From positions 1 to 64,000 of the forward strand of contig CALMQX010000006.1 of assembly GCA_937873315.1 (NCBI GenBank): a stretch of DNA of 64,000 bases. Reading direction: 5' to 3'. The notes under the pieces were generated by a model. The model had not been told where the DNA came from. It ran no database searches and saw only the letters and a program-made list of their open reading frames with translations. Position 1 is the first letter of the stretch. The number at the start of each line of letters is the position of its first letter. Positions 28,025-37,066 of this stretch are shown here, piece after piece. This DNA comes from an uncultured Nostocoides sp. (lineage in GTDB: Bacteria > Actinomycetota > Actinomycetes > Actinomycetales > Dermatophilaceae). A program made the position numbers and the translations under genes.

Positions 28025-28945
28025 TCAGTCCTTCGGAGCTGGGTTCCGCAGGGCGACACCCTCAGCAATGGTCATCACCTGGTGCCCACCGAACTCCCCC
28101 CGCAGAGCGGCGACCGCTTGCATGGTGGGGGAGACGTCCTGGCGGGAGGCAAAGCGGGCGAATAGCGACGCCGAGATCACCGGCATCGGGACCGAGAGCG
28201 CAATGGCTTCCTCTACCGTCCAACGCCCCTCGCCGGAGTCCACGGTGTAATCCGAGACGTCATCCAGGTTGGGGTTCGCCTCGAGGGCATCGACCATGAG
28301 GTCCAGCAGCCAGGAGCGCACGACCGTGCCCCGGGACCACGCCTTGAAGGCGCCTGGCACGTCGGTGACCAGGTCCTTGCGCTGGAGAAGCTCGAAACCC
28401 TCGGCATAGGCCTGCATCAGGCCGTACTCGATGCCGTTGTGGACCATCTTGCAGTAGTGACCCGCGCCCACCTTGCCTGCGTGCACGAAGCCCTCATCGC
28501 GAGGTCCCTCCGGGCGCAGCGCGTCGAAGATCGGCATGGCCTTGCGGACATTGGTGGCGGTGCCGCCGACCATCAGACCGTAGCCATTCTCCAGGCCCCA
28601 GATGCCGCCGGAGACGCCACAGTCCAGATAGCCGATGCCCTTGGCCTTCAGGAGCTTCTCGTGCTCGATGTCGTCGGTGTAGCGCGAGTTGCCGCCGTCG
28701 ATAACCATGTCACCCTTGTCGAGTACCTGGGACAGCGCGGTCACGGTGTCGCGGGTGGGGCCACCGGACGGAACCATGACCCACACCACGCGCGGCGCCT
28801 CCAGGCGAGCGACCAGGGCCTTGAGGGTCTTGACGTCGGACACCTCGGGGTTGCGGTCGAAGCCCACCACGTCATGGCCCGCGCGGCGCAGCCGCTCGCG
28901 CATATTGCCGCCCATCTTCCCCAGACCGATCAGGCCGAGCTGCAT
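28025..28945 (-). CDS. gnd: 6-phosphogluconate dehydrogenase, decarboxylating (short form)
   Basis: 306 residues, the short (YqeC-type) Gnd. NAD(P)-binding LGLIGLGKMGGNM at the N-terminus; substrate motif YLDCGVSGGIWGLENG; catalytic K/H region GHYCKMVHNGIEYGLMQAYAEG. It converts 6-phosphogluconate to ribulose 5-phosphate and CO2 in the oxidative pentose phosphate route. The coenzyme is probably NAD for this subfamily, which is inference. It is placed between dnaN and recF, as in Streptomyces and Micrococcales. Confidence 0.95.
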   Translation of the reverse strand: MQLGLIGLGKMGGNMRERLRRAGHDVVGFDRNPEVSDVKTLKALVARLEAPRVVWVMVPSGGPTRDTVTALSQVLDKGDMVIDGGNSRYTDDIEHEKLLKAKGIGYLDCGVSGGIWGLENGYGLMVGGTATNVRKAMPIFDALRPEGPRDEGFVHAGKVGAGHYCKMVHNGIEYGLMQAYAEGFELLQRKDLVTDVPGAFKAWSRGTVVRSWLLDLMVDALEANPNLDDVSDYTVDSGEGRWTVEEAIALSVPMPVISASLFARFASRQDVSPTMQAVAALRGEFGGHQVMTIAEGVALRNPAPKD

Positions 28946-28982
28946 GTGACTTCTCCTTCGTCCGGTGTGGCGTTGATGGGTG

Positions 28983-30116
28983 TCAGCTGGCGAAACGGAC
29001 GGGCATCAGCACATAGCGGTAGCTGAGGTCGGCCTCGCCATCCGCCGACTCCTGACCCGAGAGGACCGCCGGTCGGCTGGCCTGGGTAAACGAAATCCGG
29101 GTGTATGCCGTCCCGACCGCACCGAGTCCGTCCAAAAGGTAGTGCGGGTTGAAGGCGATTTCGATGTCCGGACCGGTGACCGTGGACTCCACGGCTTCCG
29201 AGGCCTGGGCATCGTCACCGGTGCCGGCCTCGATGGCGACCTGGTCATCACCGAAACGCAGGCGCACCGGAGTGTTGCGCTCGGCGACCAAGGCCACGCG
29301 CTTGACCGCTTCCACCAGGTCGGCTGTCTTGACGACAGCTTCTGTGTCGGTGCTGGTGGGGAAGATCGAGGACACCTTCGGGTACTCGCCATCGAGCAGC
29401 CGGGTGGTGGTCCGGCGCGACCCGGCCTCGAAACCCACGAGCCCGTCGCCGCCGGCCGCGCTGCCGACAGCCAGATCGACCGAACCCGCCGCGCCCAGCG
29501 AGCGCGCCGTGTCCGAGAGCGTCTTGGCCGGGATCAGCACGACATGGCTGGCGTCGCTCTGGGTGGGATTCCAGGTGAGCTCGCGCATCGCCAAGCGGTA
29601 CCGGTCGGTGGCAAGCAAGGTCATCCGGTCACCATCGATCTCAACCCGGACCCCGGTGAGGATGGGCAGGGTGTCGCCCTTGTCGGCGGCCACGGAGACC
29701 TGGGCCACGGCGTGGGTGAAGGCCTGACCATCGATCGAGCCACTGGCCTGCGGACTTGCCGGCAGGGTGGGGTAGTCATCGGCCGGCATCTGCAGCAGCG
29801 AAAAGCGCGAAGACCCGCAGGTGACCTGGACCTTATTGCCGTCAACGGCGACGTCAACCGGTCGAGCCGGCAGATTACGAGAGATATCGGCGAGCAGTCG
29901 GCCCAGCACCAGCACCGTGCCCGGCTCAGCCACATCGGCCGCGATGGTGATCTTGGCCGAGACCTCGTAGTCGAAGGCCGACAAGGTGACCGTGCCCTCG
30001 GCGTCCGCGACCAGCAGGATCCCCGAGAGAACCGGCACCGGCGGGCGGGCGGGCAACCCGCGGGCTACCCACGAGACCGCTTCGGCCAGGACATCGCGCT
30101 CGACCCGAAACTTCAC
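28983..30116 (-). CDS. dnaN: DNA polymerase III beta sliding clamp
   Basis: 377 residues from GTG 30116 (reading MKFRVERDVLAEAV), eight bases after GAAGGA; ATG 30125 would sit directly on that site and was rejected. Sequence shows the three-domain clamp pattern (PVPVLSGILLVADAEG, SSRFSLLQMPADDYP, and the C-terminal end ALMPVRF region, here YRYVLMPVRFAS). The dimer encircles DNA and holds Pol III and other partners. One copy of the window's octamer overlaps the start codon. Confidence 0.97.
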   Translation of the reverse strand: MKFRVERDVLAEAVSWVARGLPARPPVPVLSGILLVADAEGTVTLSAFDYEVSAKITIAADVAEPGTVLVLGRLLADISRNLPARPVDVAVDGNKVQVTCGSSRFSLLQMPADDYPTLPASPQASGSIDGQAFTHAVAQVSVAADKGDTLPILTGVRVEIDGDRMTLLATDRYRLAMRELTWNPTQSDASHVVLIPAKTLSDTARSLGAAGSVDLAVGSAAGGDGLVGFEAGSRRTTTRLLDGEYPKVSSIFPTSTDTEAVVKTADLVEAVKRVALVAERNTPVRLRFGDDQVAIEAGTGDDAQASEAVESTVTGPDIEIAFNPHYLLDGLGAVGTAYTRISFTQASRPAVLSGQESADGEADLSYRYVLMPVRFAS

Positions 30117-30654
30117 GGCATACATCCTTCGTGTAGTGCACTGGTGGTGTCCATGCTCGGGATCCAAGCAGGAGAAACCGCAGCCCGGGTCAGTCCCGGG
30201 ACATCCGAGACTAGTCCACCCACGTGGTCAGCGATAGCAGGAGCCGGGGCGGTATGCCGTCGTCCGGGTCGTGGGTGGGGTCGATTCATGACCTTGAGAT
30301 GTTTCGTCATCATCATCGGTGCGGTGGATGGTGTGGACGAATGGCATTCTCGCTGGTCAGCAGGCGTGGCGCGCAGTGGATGCGGATGCGGACACGATGG
30401 GGTGATCGAGGGCACGCGGTGGATGATCTTCGGCTATTCACCGCGGACCCACGCTGACCTTCTGGTTCTCCACGCCTGGTCGGCACTTGTCCACAGTTAT
30501 CCACAGGTCAGTGTGGATGTCGTGGATACGACAGCGCTGAACTGCGTCAGAAATGGCGGATTTCCACATACTTCTCCACACGCCGTGGAGAAGGGGACCC
30601 TGAGTAAACGCTTCCACCTGGCTATTTGGCTGGAGCGAATGTGGATAAACGACG
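30117..30654. other. oriC: Chromosomal origin region oriC between dnaN and dnaA
   Basis: 538 bp without a gene. Perfect DnaA boxes are TTATCCACA at 30497-30505 and its reverse TGTGGATAA at 30640-30648. Near matches are TTGTCCACA 30487-30495 and TTCTCCACA 30572-30580. Weaker ones occur at 30512, 30521, 30560 and 30584. All cluster within 30487-30648. The dnaA-dnaN gap is the origin site in Streptomyces and Mycobacterium. The rest (30168-30480) shows nothing clear except one octamer copy at 30252. No obvious AT-rich unwinding element is visible. Confidence 0.85.
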
Positions 30655-32130
30655 TCAGCGGTCTTGGGACTTGATCCGGTTGGTCAACTCGGTGACCTGG
30701 TTATAGATCGCCCGGCGCTCGGCCATGAGCTGGCGGATCTTCTTGTCCGCATGCATGACGGTGGTGTGATCGCGTCCGCCGAAGTGCTTGCCGATCTTGG
30801 TCAGCGGATCGTCGGTTAACTCGCGGCAGAGGTACATCGCGATCTGCCGAGCGGTGACCAGGACCCGTGAGCGGGATGCCCCCTGAAGGTCCTCCAGGGT
30901 GAGCCCAAAATACGCGGCCGTCTGGGCCATGATCGTGGCGGCCGAGATCTGGTTGCTGGCGTCATCGGGGATCAGATCCTTGAGCACGATTTCGGCCAGG
31001 GCCATATCGACCGGCTGACGGTTGAGGCTGGCGAATGCCGTCACCCGGATCAGGGCACCCTCAAGTTCCCGGATATTGGTCGAGATGCGCGAGGCAATGA
31101 ACTCCAGGACGTCATCGGGAACCGAGAGCTTCTCCTGGATGGCCTTCTTCCGCAGGATGGCGATCCGGGTCTCGAGGTCGGGGGGTTGGACGTCGGTGAG
31201 CAGGCCCATCTCGAACCGGCTGCGCATGCGCTCCTCGAAGCCCGAGAGCAGTTTGGGGGGCACATCGCTGGTGATGACGACCTGTTTGTTGGCGTTGTGC
31301 AGGGTGTTGAAGGTGTGGAAGAACTCCTCCTGCGTCTGCACCTTGCCTTGCAGGAACTGAATGTCATCGATGAGCAGCACGTCGACGTCGCGGTAGCGGC
31401 GCTGAAAGTTGGCCGCCTTGTCGTCGCGGATCGAGTTGATGAAGTCATTGGTGAACTCTTCGGAGTTCACGTATCGCACCTTGACGTGCGGATACAGGCT
31501 GCGCGAGTAGTGGCCGATGGCGTGCAGCAAGTGGGTCTTGCCCAGGCCAGAGTCGCCATAGATGAACAGGGGGTTGTAGGCCTTGGCCGGGGTTTCGGAG
31601 ACCGCGACGGCGGCGGCGTGCGCAAAGCGATTGCTCGCGCCGATGACGAAGGTGTCGAAGGTGTACTTGCCATTGAGTCGGGTCACCTCCACCAACTCAG
31701 GCACGACCGATCCCCTGGCCTGCCGCGGTCGGGTATCCGGAACCACGGCGAGCGTCGGTCGGGGGGCCGACTCGACGACCGGCATTCCGGCAGCGTGCTC
31801 GACCAGGTCATCTTCGGAGGAATCGATCCCATCGATGGCGGCACGTCGTTGCGCGAAGGTGGCCTCGGCCTCGTCCAGGGTCGGATCGACGGTGACCGCG
31901 ATGCGCACCTCACGGCCCAGGCCATCAGCGAGGGCCGCGGTGACCAACTCGCGGACCTTGGTCTCGAGGACGTCCTTGGTGTAGTCATTGGGAACCGAGA
32001 TCAACGCGGTGTCATTGAGGATCCCGTCGAGGCGAGCCTGATTGAGGAATCCACGCTGCGGCCCGGAGAGCGCGTCGCCGAGAGACTGCAGTGTGGTGGC
32101 CCACACCGTGCTCATGTCGAGATCCGACAC
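30655..32130 (-). CDS. dnaA: Chromosomal replication initiator DnaA
   Basis: 491 residues from GTG 32130. Domain I begins TVWATTLQSLGDALSG; the AAA+ domain III has Walker A GDSGLGKTH (K198) and Walker B DVLLIDDIQFL; domain IV contains the DnaA signature VLVTARQIAMYLCREL and the box-contacting GGRDHTTVMHADKKI. It binds DnaA boxes, melts oriC and recruits DnaB. A linker rich in Asp/Glu/Pro separates domains I and III. The upstream gap contains two near-perfect boxes, so autoregulation is likely. Confidence 0.98.
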   Translation of the reverse strand: MSDLDMSTVWATTLQSLGDALSGPQRGFLNQARLDGILNDTALISVPNDYTKDVLETKVRELVTAALADGLGREVRIAVTVDPTLDEAEATFAQRRAAIDGIDSSEDDLVEHAAGMPVVESAPRPTLAVVPDTRPRQARGSVVPELVEVTRLNGKYTFDTFVIGASNRFAHAAAVAVSETPAKAYNPLFIYGDSGLGKTHLLHAIGHYSRSLYPHVKVRYVNSEEFTNDFINSIRDDKAANFQRRYRDVDVLLIDDIQFLQGKVQTQEEFFHTFNTLHNANKQVVITSDVPPKLLSGFEERMRSRFEMGLLTDVQPPDLETRIAILRKKAIQEKLSVPDDVLEFIASRISTNIRELEGALIRVTAFASLNRQPVDMALAEIVLKDLIPDDASNQISAATIMAQTAAYFGLTLEDLQGASRSRVLVTARQIAMYLCRELTDDPLTKIGKHFGGRDHTTVMHADKKIRQLMAERRAIYNQVTELTNRIKSQDR

Positions 32131-32361
32131 CTATCCCCGTCCTCAAGTCCGTGCGTCCGGCCGACCCTCTGCCGGAACGCGCACCAGTCATCCACATATC
32201 TATCCACAGGTGTGGGTATGTGAGGAGCGTCGAGGATCGACGCTACTGCGCCGATAGTGCCCTTACAACTCGAAGTCACAAAATTGCCTGGCGCGTCGCT
32301 TCCATGGCGTGTCGTTGTCGCGTGGCATCATATGCCGCTCACGGGCTGGGCTGGGGCGAGT
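32131..32361. promoter_or_regulatory. dnaA upstream region with DnaA-box pair
   Basis: The dnaA-rpmH gap (32131-32523) contains TCATCCACA (32188-32196) and CTATCCACA (32200-32208), each one mismatch from consensus, 12 bp apart and 60-80 bp upstream of dnaA. This is the usual arrangement for DnaA autoregulation. No gene is visible in the gap. Confidence 0.6.
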
Positions 32362-32391
32362 TTGACCGAATCCGTGGTGCTCGCGTACCGT
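32362..32391 (+). promoter_or_regulatory. rpmH promoter
   Basis: TTGACC (32362-32367), an 18-bp spacer and TACCGT (32386-32391) form a good promoter on the plus strand. The expected start near 32398 leaves a leader of about 125 nt before the GTG of rpmH. Confidence 0.6.
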
Positions 32392-32523
32392 TGAACGGCT
32401 AGTAGGCGGCCGTTTTCGCATGCCCGTGACCCTCCAGCGCGGGTTTCCGATTGCGGCCGACGATGGGCCGCCCGACCTCATCACGAGCATTCGTTCGTGA
32501 CTGACCGACAAGAAGAGACTCTC

Positions 32524-32661
32524 GTGAGCAAGCGCACCTTCCAGCCGAACAACCGTCGCCGCGCCAAGACGCATGGCTTCCGCCTGCGGATGCGCACCCG
32601 CGCCGGCCGAGCGATCCTCGCTGCCCGTCGCCGCAAGGGCCGCGCCGAGCTCTCCGCCTGA
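32524..32661 (+). CDS. rpmH: 50S ribosomal protein L34
   Basis: 45 residues, the normal length, starting at GTG 32524 (an AAGAGA site is just upstream). It begins [18 protein letters not shown] and continues [20 protein letters not shown], the full L34 signature. It starts the rpmH-rnpA-yidD-yidC-jag-rsmG operon that runs away from the origin. The next gene, rnpA, starts 11 bp later. Confidence 0.97.
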   Translation: MSKRTFQPNNRRRAKTHGFRLRMRTRAGRAILAARRRKGRAELSA

Positions 32662-32672
32662 GGCCGACCTCG

Positions 32673-33038
32673 GTGCTGCCGACTCGGCACCGGCTGCGCA
32701 CACAGTTGGAATTCGCGTCGGCAGTCCGTGGCTCAGGGCGAGCCAGAGCAGGCTCGAGGCTCCTCGTGGTGCATGCCAACCGGACCGATTCGCGAGCGGA
32801 GAACCCGCCGCGGGTCGGTTTCGTCGTGTCCAAGGCGGTGGGAGGAGCGGTCGTGCGCAATCGCGTAAAGCGGCAGCTGCGGGCCGCCTCTCGGCCGCTC
32901 GTGGCCGAGCTCCCGACCGGGGTTGACCTGGTGGTTCGAGCGCAGCCGGCAGCCTCCGAGGCCAGCTACCAGACCCTGGCTCACGAGCTGATGTCGTTGT
33001 CGCACAAGGCTGTTCGCCAACTCCGGATGTCGGCATGA
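32673..33038 (+). CDS. rnpA: Ribonuclease P protein component
   Basis: 121 residues from GTG 32673. Conserved RnpA features: [17 protein letters not shown] at the N-terminus, the RNR motif in [22 protein letters not shown], and DLVVRAQP near the C-terminus. It binds RNase P RNA and tRNA 5' leaders. It is downstream of rpmH and overlaps yidD by four bases (ATGA). Confidence 0.96.
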   Translation: MLPTRHRLRTQLEFASAVRGSGRARAGSRLLVVHANRTDSRAENPPRVGFVVSKAVGGAVVRNRVKRQLRAASRPLVAELPTGVDLVVRAQPAASEASYQTLAHELMSLSHKAVRQLRMSA

Positions 33039-33313
33039 GCGTCCTGCGCCAGGTGCTGCGGTGGCCAGCTCGCGGGTTGATCGGGCTCATTCGGGCCTAC
33101 CAAATGCTGATCTCACCGATGCGACCGCCGGTATGCCGCTTCTATCCGTCGTGCTCCTCATATGCCGTCACGGCGATCGAACGGTTCGGACTCGTCAAGG
33201 GCTCCTGGCTAGCGCTGCGCCGGCTGGTCCGGTGCCATCCATGGAACCCCGGCGGCGTTGACCACGTTCCTCCGGCGCCGTCTGGTCACGACGGCCACCC
33301 CCACCCGGCCTAA
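33035..33313 (+). CDS. yidD: Membrane protein insertion efficiency factor YidD
   Basis: 92 residues. The hallmark [26 protein letters not shown] with conserved cysteines is present, preceded by an amphipathic helix LIRAYQMLI and followed by [18 protein letters not shown]. It helps YidC-dependent insertion at the inner membrane. The octamer falls in its CRFYP codons in a different reading frame (GTA TGC CGC) than in most genes here. Confidence 0.95.
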   Translation: MSVLRQVLRWPARGLIGLIRAYQMLISPMRPPVCRFYPSCSSYAVTAIERFGLVKGSWLALRRLVRCHPWNPGGVDHVPPAPSGHDGHPHPA

Positions 33314-33376
33314 CCTCACGGCATACCGGACCTCCGACTTTCATCCCTACCGAACGAGCGAGAGATACAGAACCCT

Positions 33377-34396
33377 ATGGGCGACTTCTTCACCACGATC
33401 ATGATGCCCTTCGAGTTGCTCGTGGCCTGGATCATGTACGGCTTCCACCAACTGTGGAGTGCCGTCGGGATCGACCCGGCCTCCGGGGTCAACTGGGCGC
33501 TCTCCATCGTGGGACTCGTGCTCGTCATGCGGTCTGCGATGATCCCGCTCTTCGTCAAGCAGATCAAGGCACAACGCAAGTTGATGCTCCTGCAGCCGCA
33601 GCTCTCCAAGATTCAGGCCAAGTACAAGGGCAAGAGCGATCCGGAGTCTCGCCAGGCGATGACCCAGGAGACGATGGAGCTCTACCGCACGGAGGGCACC
33701 AACCCGTTGGCCTCGTGCATGCCGATCCTGGTGCAGAGCCCGTTCTTCTTCGGCCTCTTCCAGGTGCTCAACGGACTCAAGCGGATCGCTGAGGGCACGC
33801 GTGACCCGCTCGGCCCGATCAGCCAGGCCGTCGCACGTCAGGCCGAGTCGGCCACATTGTTCGGCGCGCAGCTCTCGGACACCTTCATGAATGCGCACAC
33901 GACGAACACGCGGATTCTGACCATCTTGTTGATCCTGTGGATGTCGGGGACGACCTTCATCATGCAGCGCCAGATGATGGCCAAGAACACCTCTGCTGCG
34001 TCCATGGAGAACAACCCCATGATGAACATGCAGAAGACCATGCTGTATGTCATCCCGGTGATCTTCGCCATCTCGGGTATCAACTTCCCGGTCGGCGTCT
34101 TGATCTACTGGTTCACCACCAACTTGTGGACCATCGGGCAGCAGACCTACATCCTGCGCAATATGCCCTCCCCAGGGTCTGCGGCCGAGAAGGCCTACCA
34201 CGAGCGCTTGGCCCGCAAGGGCAAGCCGATTCCGGGCGCCAGCACCACCACCACGGCGGTGGGTAGCGATGTCGTCGACGGCGGAGCATCCGGACGCCAG
34301 AGCGGTCAGCGCCAACAGCCCAAGGGCAAATCACGCGCAAAGAAGCAGGGGCCAAAGACTGACGGCGGCACCCCTCCCGCGCCTCCCACGACCTGA
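33377..34396 (+). CDS. yidC: Membrane protein insertase YidC (Oxa1 family)
   Basis: 339 residues. Actinobacterial-length YidC with no large periplasmic domain. Visible: an N-terminal helix FELLVAWIMYGFHQLW; the hydrophilic-groove helix ALSIVGLVLVMRSAMIPLFVKQIK with the conserved Arg; the cytoplasmic coiled segment QPQLSKIQAKYKGK; and CMPILVQSPFFFGLFQVL. The C-terminus is a basic, Gly/Lys-rich tail. It inserts proteins into the cytoplasmic membrane with or without SecYEG. It follows yidD by 63 bp. Confidence 0.96.
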   Translation: MGDFFTTIMMPFELLVAWIMYGFHQLWSAVGIDPASGVNWALSIVGLVLVMRSAMIPLFVKQIKAQRKLMLLQPQLSKIQAKYKGKSDPESRQAMTQETMELYRTEGTNPLASCMPILVQSPFFFGLFQVLNGLKRIAEGTRDPLGPISQAVARQAESATLFGAQLSDTFMNAHTTNTRILTILLILWMSGTTFIMQRQMMAKNTSAASMENNPMMNMQKTMLYVIPVIFAISGINFPVGVLIYWFTTNLWTIGQQTYILRNMPSPGSAAEKAYHERLARKGKPIPGASTTTTAVGSDVVDGGASGRQSGQRQQPKGKSRAKKQGPKTDGGTPPAPPTT

Positions 34397-34426
34397 TCCC
34401 GCGCACGGCAATTGTTAGGAGTGGCC

Positions 34427-35014
34427 ATGACCAAGACCGAACACGACGACCTCCCCCTGGTGACTGACCCTGTGGAGGAGAGCCCCGAGAGCCCCGAGAT
34501 CTCTGAGAGCACCGAGAGCACCGAGGAGGCGCCCCGCGCTTCCCGCCGCGCCCAGCTCGAGCGCGAAGGTGAGGTAGCCGCGGACTTCCTCGAGACCTTG
34601 CTGGACATTTGCGACCTCGATGGCGATCTTGACGTCGATGTCGACGGCGATCGCGCGATTGTGTCGCTCGTGGACTCGGACGAGGGCCGGGTCCCGCGGC
34701 GCCTCGTGGGCAATGCCGGATCTGTGCTCGATGCCATGCAGGAGTTGACCAGGCTTGCCGTGCAATCGGCCACGGGAGAGCGCAGTCGGCTCATGCTCGA
34801 CATCGCCGGACACCGCGCCGACCGCCGCTCAGCGGTGGTGGCCCAGGCCCAGGAGGCGATCGACCTGGTCAAGACCTCGGGACAGAAGCAGGCGATGGTG
34901 CCCATGACGGCCTACGAGCGCAAGATCGTGCACGACGAGGTGCTTGCAGCCGGGCTGGGCTCCGAGTCCGAAGGCGTGGAGCCGAAGCGCTTCGTCGTCA
35001 TCCTTCCGGCGTGA
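34427..35014 (+). CDS. jag: Jag/KhpB-type single-stranded nucleic-acid-binding R3H protein
   Basis: 195 residues from ATG 34427, six bases after AGGAG. The N-terminal part is acidic (ESPESPEISEST). It is followed by the KH-like segment VAADFLETLLDICDLDGDLD and the R3H domain (SRLMLDIAGHRADRRS, ending YERKIVHDEVLAAGL). Jag/KhpB binds RNA and in several Gram-positives acts with KhpA in cell elongation. It lies between yidC and rsmG, the conserved place. A parS site directly follows its stop. Confidence 0.92.
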   Translation: MTKTEHDDLPLVTDPVEESPESPEISESTESTEEAPRASRRAQLEREGEVAADFLETLLDICDLDGDLDVDVDGDRAIVSLVDSDEGRVPRRLVGNAGSVLDAMQELTRLAVQSATGERSRLMLDIAGHRADRRSAVVAQAQEAIDLVKTSGQKQAMVPMTAYERKIVHDEVLAAGLGSESEGVEPKRFVVILPA

Positions 35015-35030
35015 TGTTTCACGTGAAACA
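35015..35030. promoter_or_regulatory. parS centromere site
   Basis: TGTTTCACGTGAAACA, a perfect 16-bp parS, fills the whole gap between the jag stop and the GTG of rsmG. ParB nucleates here and spreads; ParA acts on the complex for origin segregation. Two further exact copies lie in parA. Confidence 0.97.
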
Positions 35031-35807
35031 GTGACCGACGCCGATCGAGTCTCCGCGCCAGCCGCACCCGAGGGTGCGGCTGGCGTGTTCGGTACGGGTA
35101 TGGCGCTAGCCCAGCGTTTCGCGGAGATCCTCGCGGACACTGGCGTGAGTCACGGGCTGATCGGGCCACGCGAAGTGCCCCGGCTCTGGGAACGGCATCT
35201 CCTCAACTGCGCGGTGATTGCACCGGCTTTCAGAGCCGGCCCGGTGATCGATGTCGGTTCCGGTGGGGGACTGCCCGGAGTTGTGCTCGCGATCGTTCGA
35301 GCCGACCTCGACCTCCATCTGGTCGAGCCGATGCTGCGGCGGACCACCTGGCTGCAGTCGGTGGTTGACGAGCTCGCGCTGACCAATGTGACCATTCATC
35401 GGGGTCGGGCCGAGGAGTATGCCGGTCGGCTGGCTGCGCCCGCCGTGACTGCTCGGGCCGTGGCTCGGCTCGACCAACTGGCTCGGTGGTGTGCGCCGCT
35501 ACTGGAGCGCGATGGCGTGCTCATCGCCATGAAGGGTCGCTCGGCTTCGCAAGAGTTGGAGAGCGACCGACCTGCGTTGATCGCCATGGGCTTACGCAGC
35601 GCGGTCGTGGTCGAACATGGTGGCGATGCGGTCACAGCTGGGCTCCTGGAAGAGCCGGTATTGACCGTCGACCTGACCTTCGAGCAGCGGCCGGCGCGCG
35701 CGTCGAGCCCCCAGGGAGAGCGCGGCGGCAATCGCGCCTCCGGGCGCGCTCGTGACGGGGCGCGCGGGCAGGTGCGCGGGCAGGCGCGCAGGCGGGCCAA
35801 AGGGTAG
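35031..35807 (+). CDS. rsmG: 16S rRNA (guanine527-N7) methyltransferase RsmG
   Basis: 258 residues from GTG 35031, starting directly after parS. SAM-binding motif VIDVGSGGGLPGVVLAI, the LWERHLLNC segment upstream of it, and the substrate-side LVEPMLRRTTWLQSVVDEL are all RsmG hallmarks. It methylates N7 of G527 in 16S rRNA. The C-terminal tail is Arg/Gly-rich and low complexity. It precedes parA by 77 bp. Confidence 0.95.
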   Translation: MTDADRVSAPAAPEGAAGVFGTGMALAQRFAEILADTGVSHGLIGPREVPRLWERHLLNCAVIAPAFRAGPVIDVGSGGGLPGVVLAIVRADLDLHLVEPMLRRTTWLQSVVDELALTNVTIHRGRAEEYAGRLAAPAVTARAVARLDQLARWCAPLLERDGVLIAMKGRSASQELESDRPALIAMGLRSAVVVEHGGDAVTAGLLEEPVLTVDLTFEQRPARASSPQGERGGNRASGRARDGARGQVRGQARRRAKG

Positions 35808-35884
35808 CCCCGACCGCTTTGGCGTGTCGTGGGGTGTTGAGGTTGGATAGGGGAGTTGTCCACCCCCCGTTGAGAGGACGTAGC

Positions 35885-37066
35885 GTGGCACCTTCCACGA
35901 GCGCGACCGACGGTGGCGCCCCGAATCCTTCGATCGCGATTGGCGGCCTGGGATTCCCACTGAGCCCGTCACGGCTCACTGAACCTTTGGGTTGGCGGCA
36001 GTTGTCGACGCCTGCGCCGTTCGCTGATGTTTCACGTGAAACATCGCCAGAGCAACGTGACCCCGACGCTGATGTTTCACGTGAAACAGCGCCACCGGTG
36101 GAGCACGAGGCCACCGCCCCTGAGGATGAGCTTCGGGCAGCCGTGGCTGCCGCCCTCCCACATCCCGACGAGGACACTCCCTTGGCTCAAGCGGTCGCTG
36201 AAGACGCCGTCCGCCGTATCACCTTGACCGGCCGGGAGCTGCCTCGACCGGCCGCGACCCGGGTTATGACCGTAGCCAACCAGAAGGGCGGCGTGGGCAA
36301 GACCACGACCACTGTCAATGTCGCGGCCGCCTTGGCACAAGCCGGCAGCACCGTCCTCGTGGTGGATCTCGATCCGCAAGGCAACGCCAGCACAGCCCTT
36401 GGCATCCCGCACCACGCCGAGGTGCCCAGCGTCTACGACGTCATCGTCGACGCCACCCCGGTCGCCGAAGTGGTGCAGCCATGCCCGGACATCGACAACT
36501 TGCTGTGCGTCCCGGCGACCATCGACCTGGCCGGGGCCGAAATCGAGTTGGTATCGCTGGTGGCCCGCGAGTCCCGCCTGAGCCGGGCGCTGGCGGCATA
36601 CATCCAGCAGCGCACCGCAGCCGGCGACCCACTGGACTATGTGCTTATCGACTGCCCGCCCAGTCTCGGGCTGCTGACCGTCAATGCCTTCGTCGCGGCG
36701 CAGGAAGTCTTCATTCCCATCCAGTGCGAGTATTACGCGCTCGAGGGTCTCTCCCAGCTGCTCAAGAACATCGACCTCATCAAGACTCATCTCAACCCAG
36801 ATCTGGCCGTATCCACGATCTTGCTGACGATGTATGACGCGCGTACGCGGTTGTCGGCCCAGGTCGCCGAAGAGGTGCGTACCCACTTCCCGACTGAGAC
36901 GCTGCGGGCCACCGTGCCGCGCTCGGTGCGCATTAGCGAGGCGCCGAGCCATGCTCAGACCGTGATGACCTACGACCCGAACAGTTCAGGAGCCCTGTCC
37001 TATCTCGAAGCGGCCAATGAGATGGCCCGCCGATGGGCAGAGCGCAGCGAAGGAGATCAAGCATGA
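35885..37066 (+). CDS. parA: Chromosome partitioning ATPase ParA (Soj)
   Basis: 393 residues from GTG 35885. The first ~120 residues are a Pro/Glu/Asp-rich extension not present in short ParAs. In it, two perfect parS sites are translated as DVSRET each time. The ATPase core starts TRVMTVANQKGGVGKTTTTVNVA (deviant Walker A with K134 and K139), with VLVVDLDPQGNAS and DYVLIDCPPSLGLLTVNAF (switch II). ParA dimers bind DNA in ATP form and move ParB-parS complexes. It overlaps parB (ATGA). Confidence 0.95.
   Translation: MAPSTSATDGGAPNPSIAIGGLGFPLSPSRLTEPLGWRQLSTPAPFADVSRETSPEQRDPDADVSRETAPPVEHEATAPEDELRAAVAAALPHPDEDTPLAQAVAEDAVRRITLTGRELPRPAATRVMTVANQKGGVGKTTTTVNVAAALAQAGSTVLVVDLDPQGNASTALGIPHHAEVPSVYDVIVDATPVAEVVQPCPDIDNLLCVPATIDLAGAEIELVSLVARESRLSRALAAYIQQRTAAGDPLDYVLIDCPPSLGLLTVNAFVAAQEVFIPIQCEYYALEGLSQLLKNIDLIKTHLNPDLAVSTILLTMYDARTRLSAQVAEEVRTHFPTETLRATVPRSVRISEAPSHAQTVMTYDPNSSGALSYLEAANEMARRWAERSEGDQA
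36028..36043. promoter_or_regulatory. parS site inside the parA coding region (first)
   Basis: Exact TGTTTCACGTGAAACA, 45 bp start-to-start before the next copy. It lies in the N-terminal extension of parA, where it encodes the residues DVSRET. Confidence 0.97.
36073..36088. promoter_or_regulatory. parS site inside the parA coding region (second)
   Basis: Exact TGTTTCACGTGAAACA, again encoding DVSRET. With 35015 and 36028 it makes three perfect parS within 1.1 kb, about 5 kb from oriC, marking the origin-proximal centromere. Confidence 0.97.

Noticed and set aside
32131..32523. A second oriC between dnaA and rpmH
   Set aside because: Only two near-match DnaA boxes, best explained as autoregulation; the dnaA-dnaN gap has perfect boxes and more of them.
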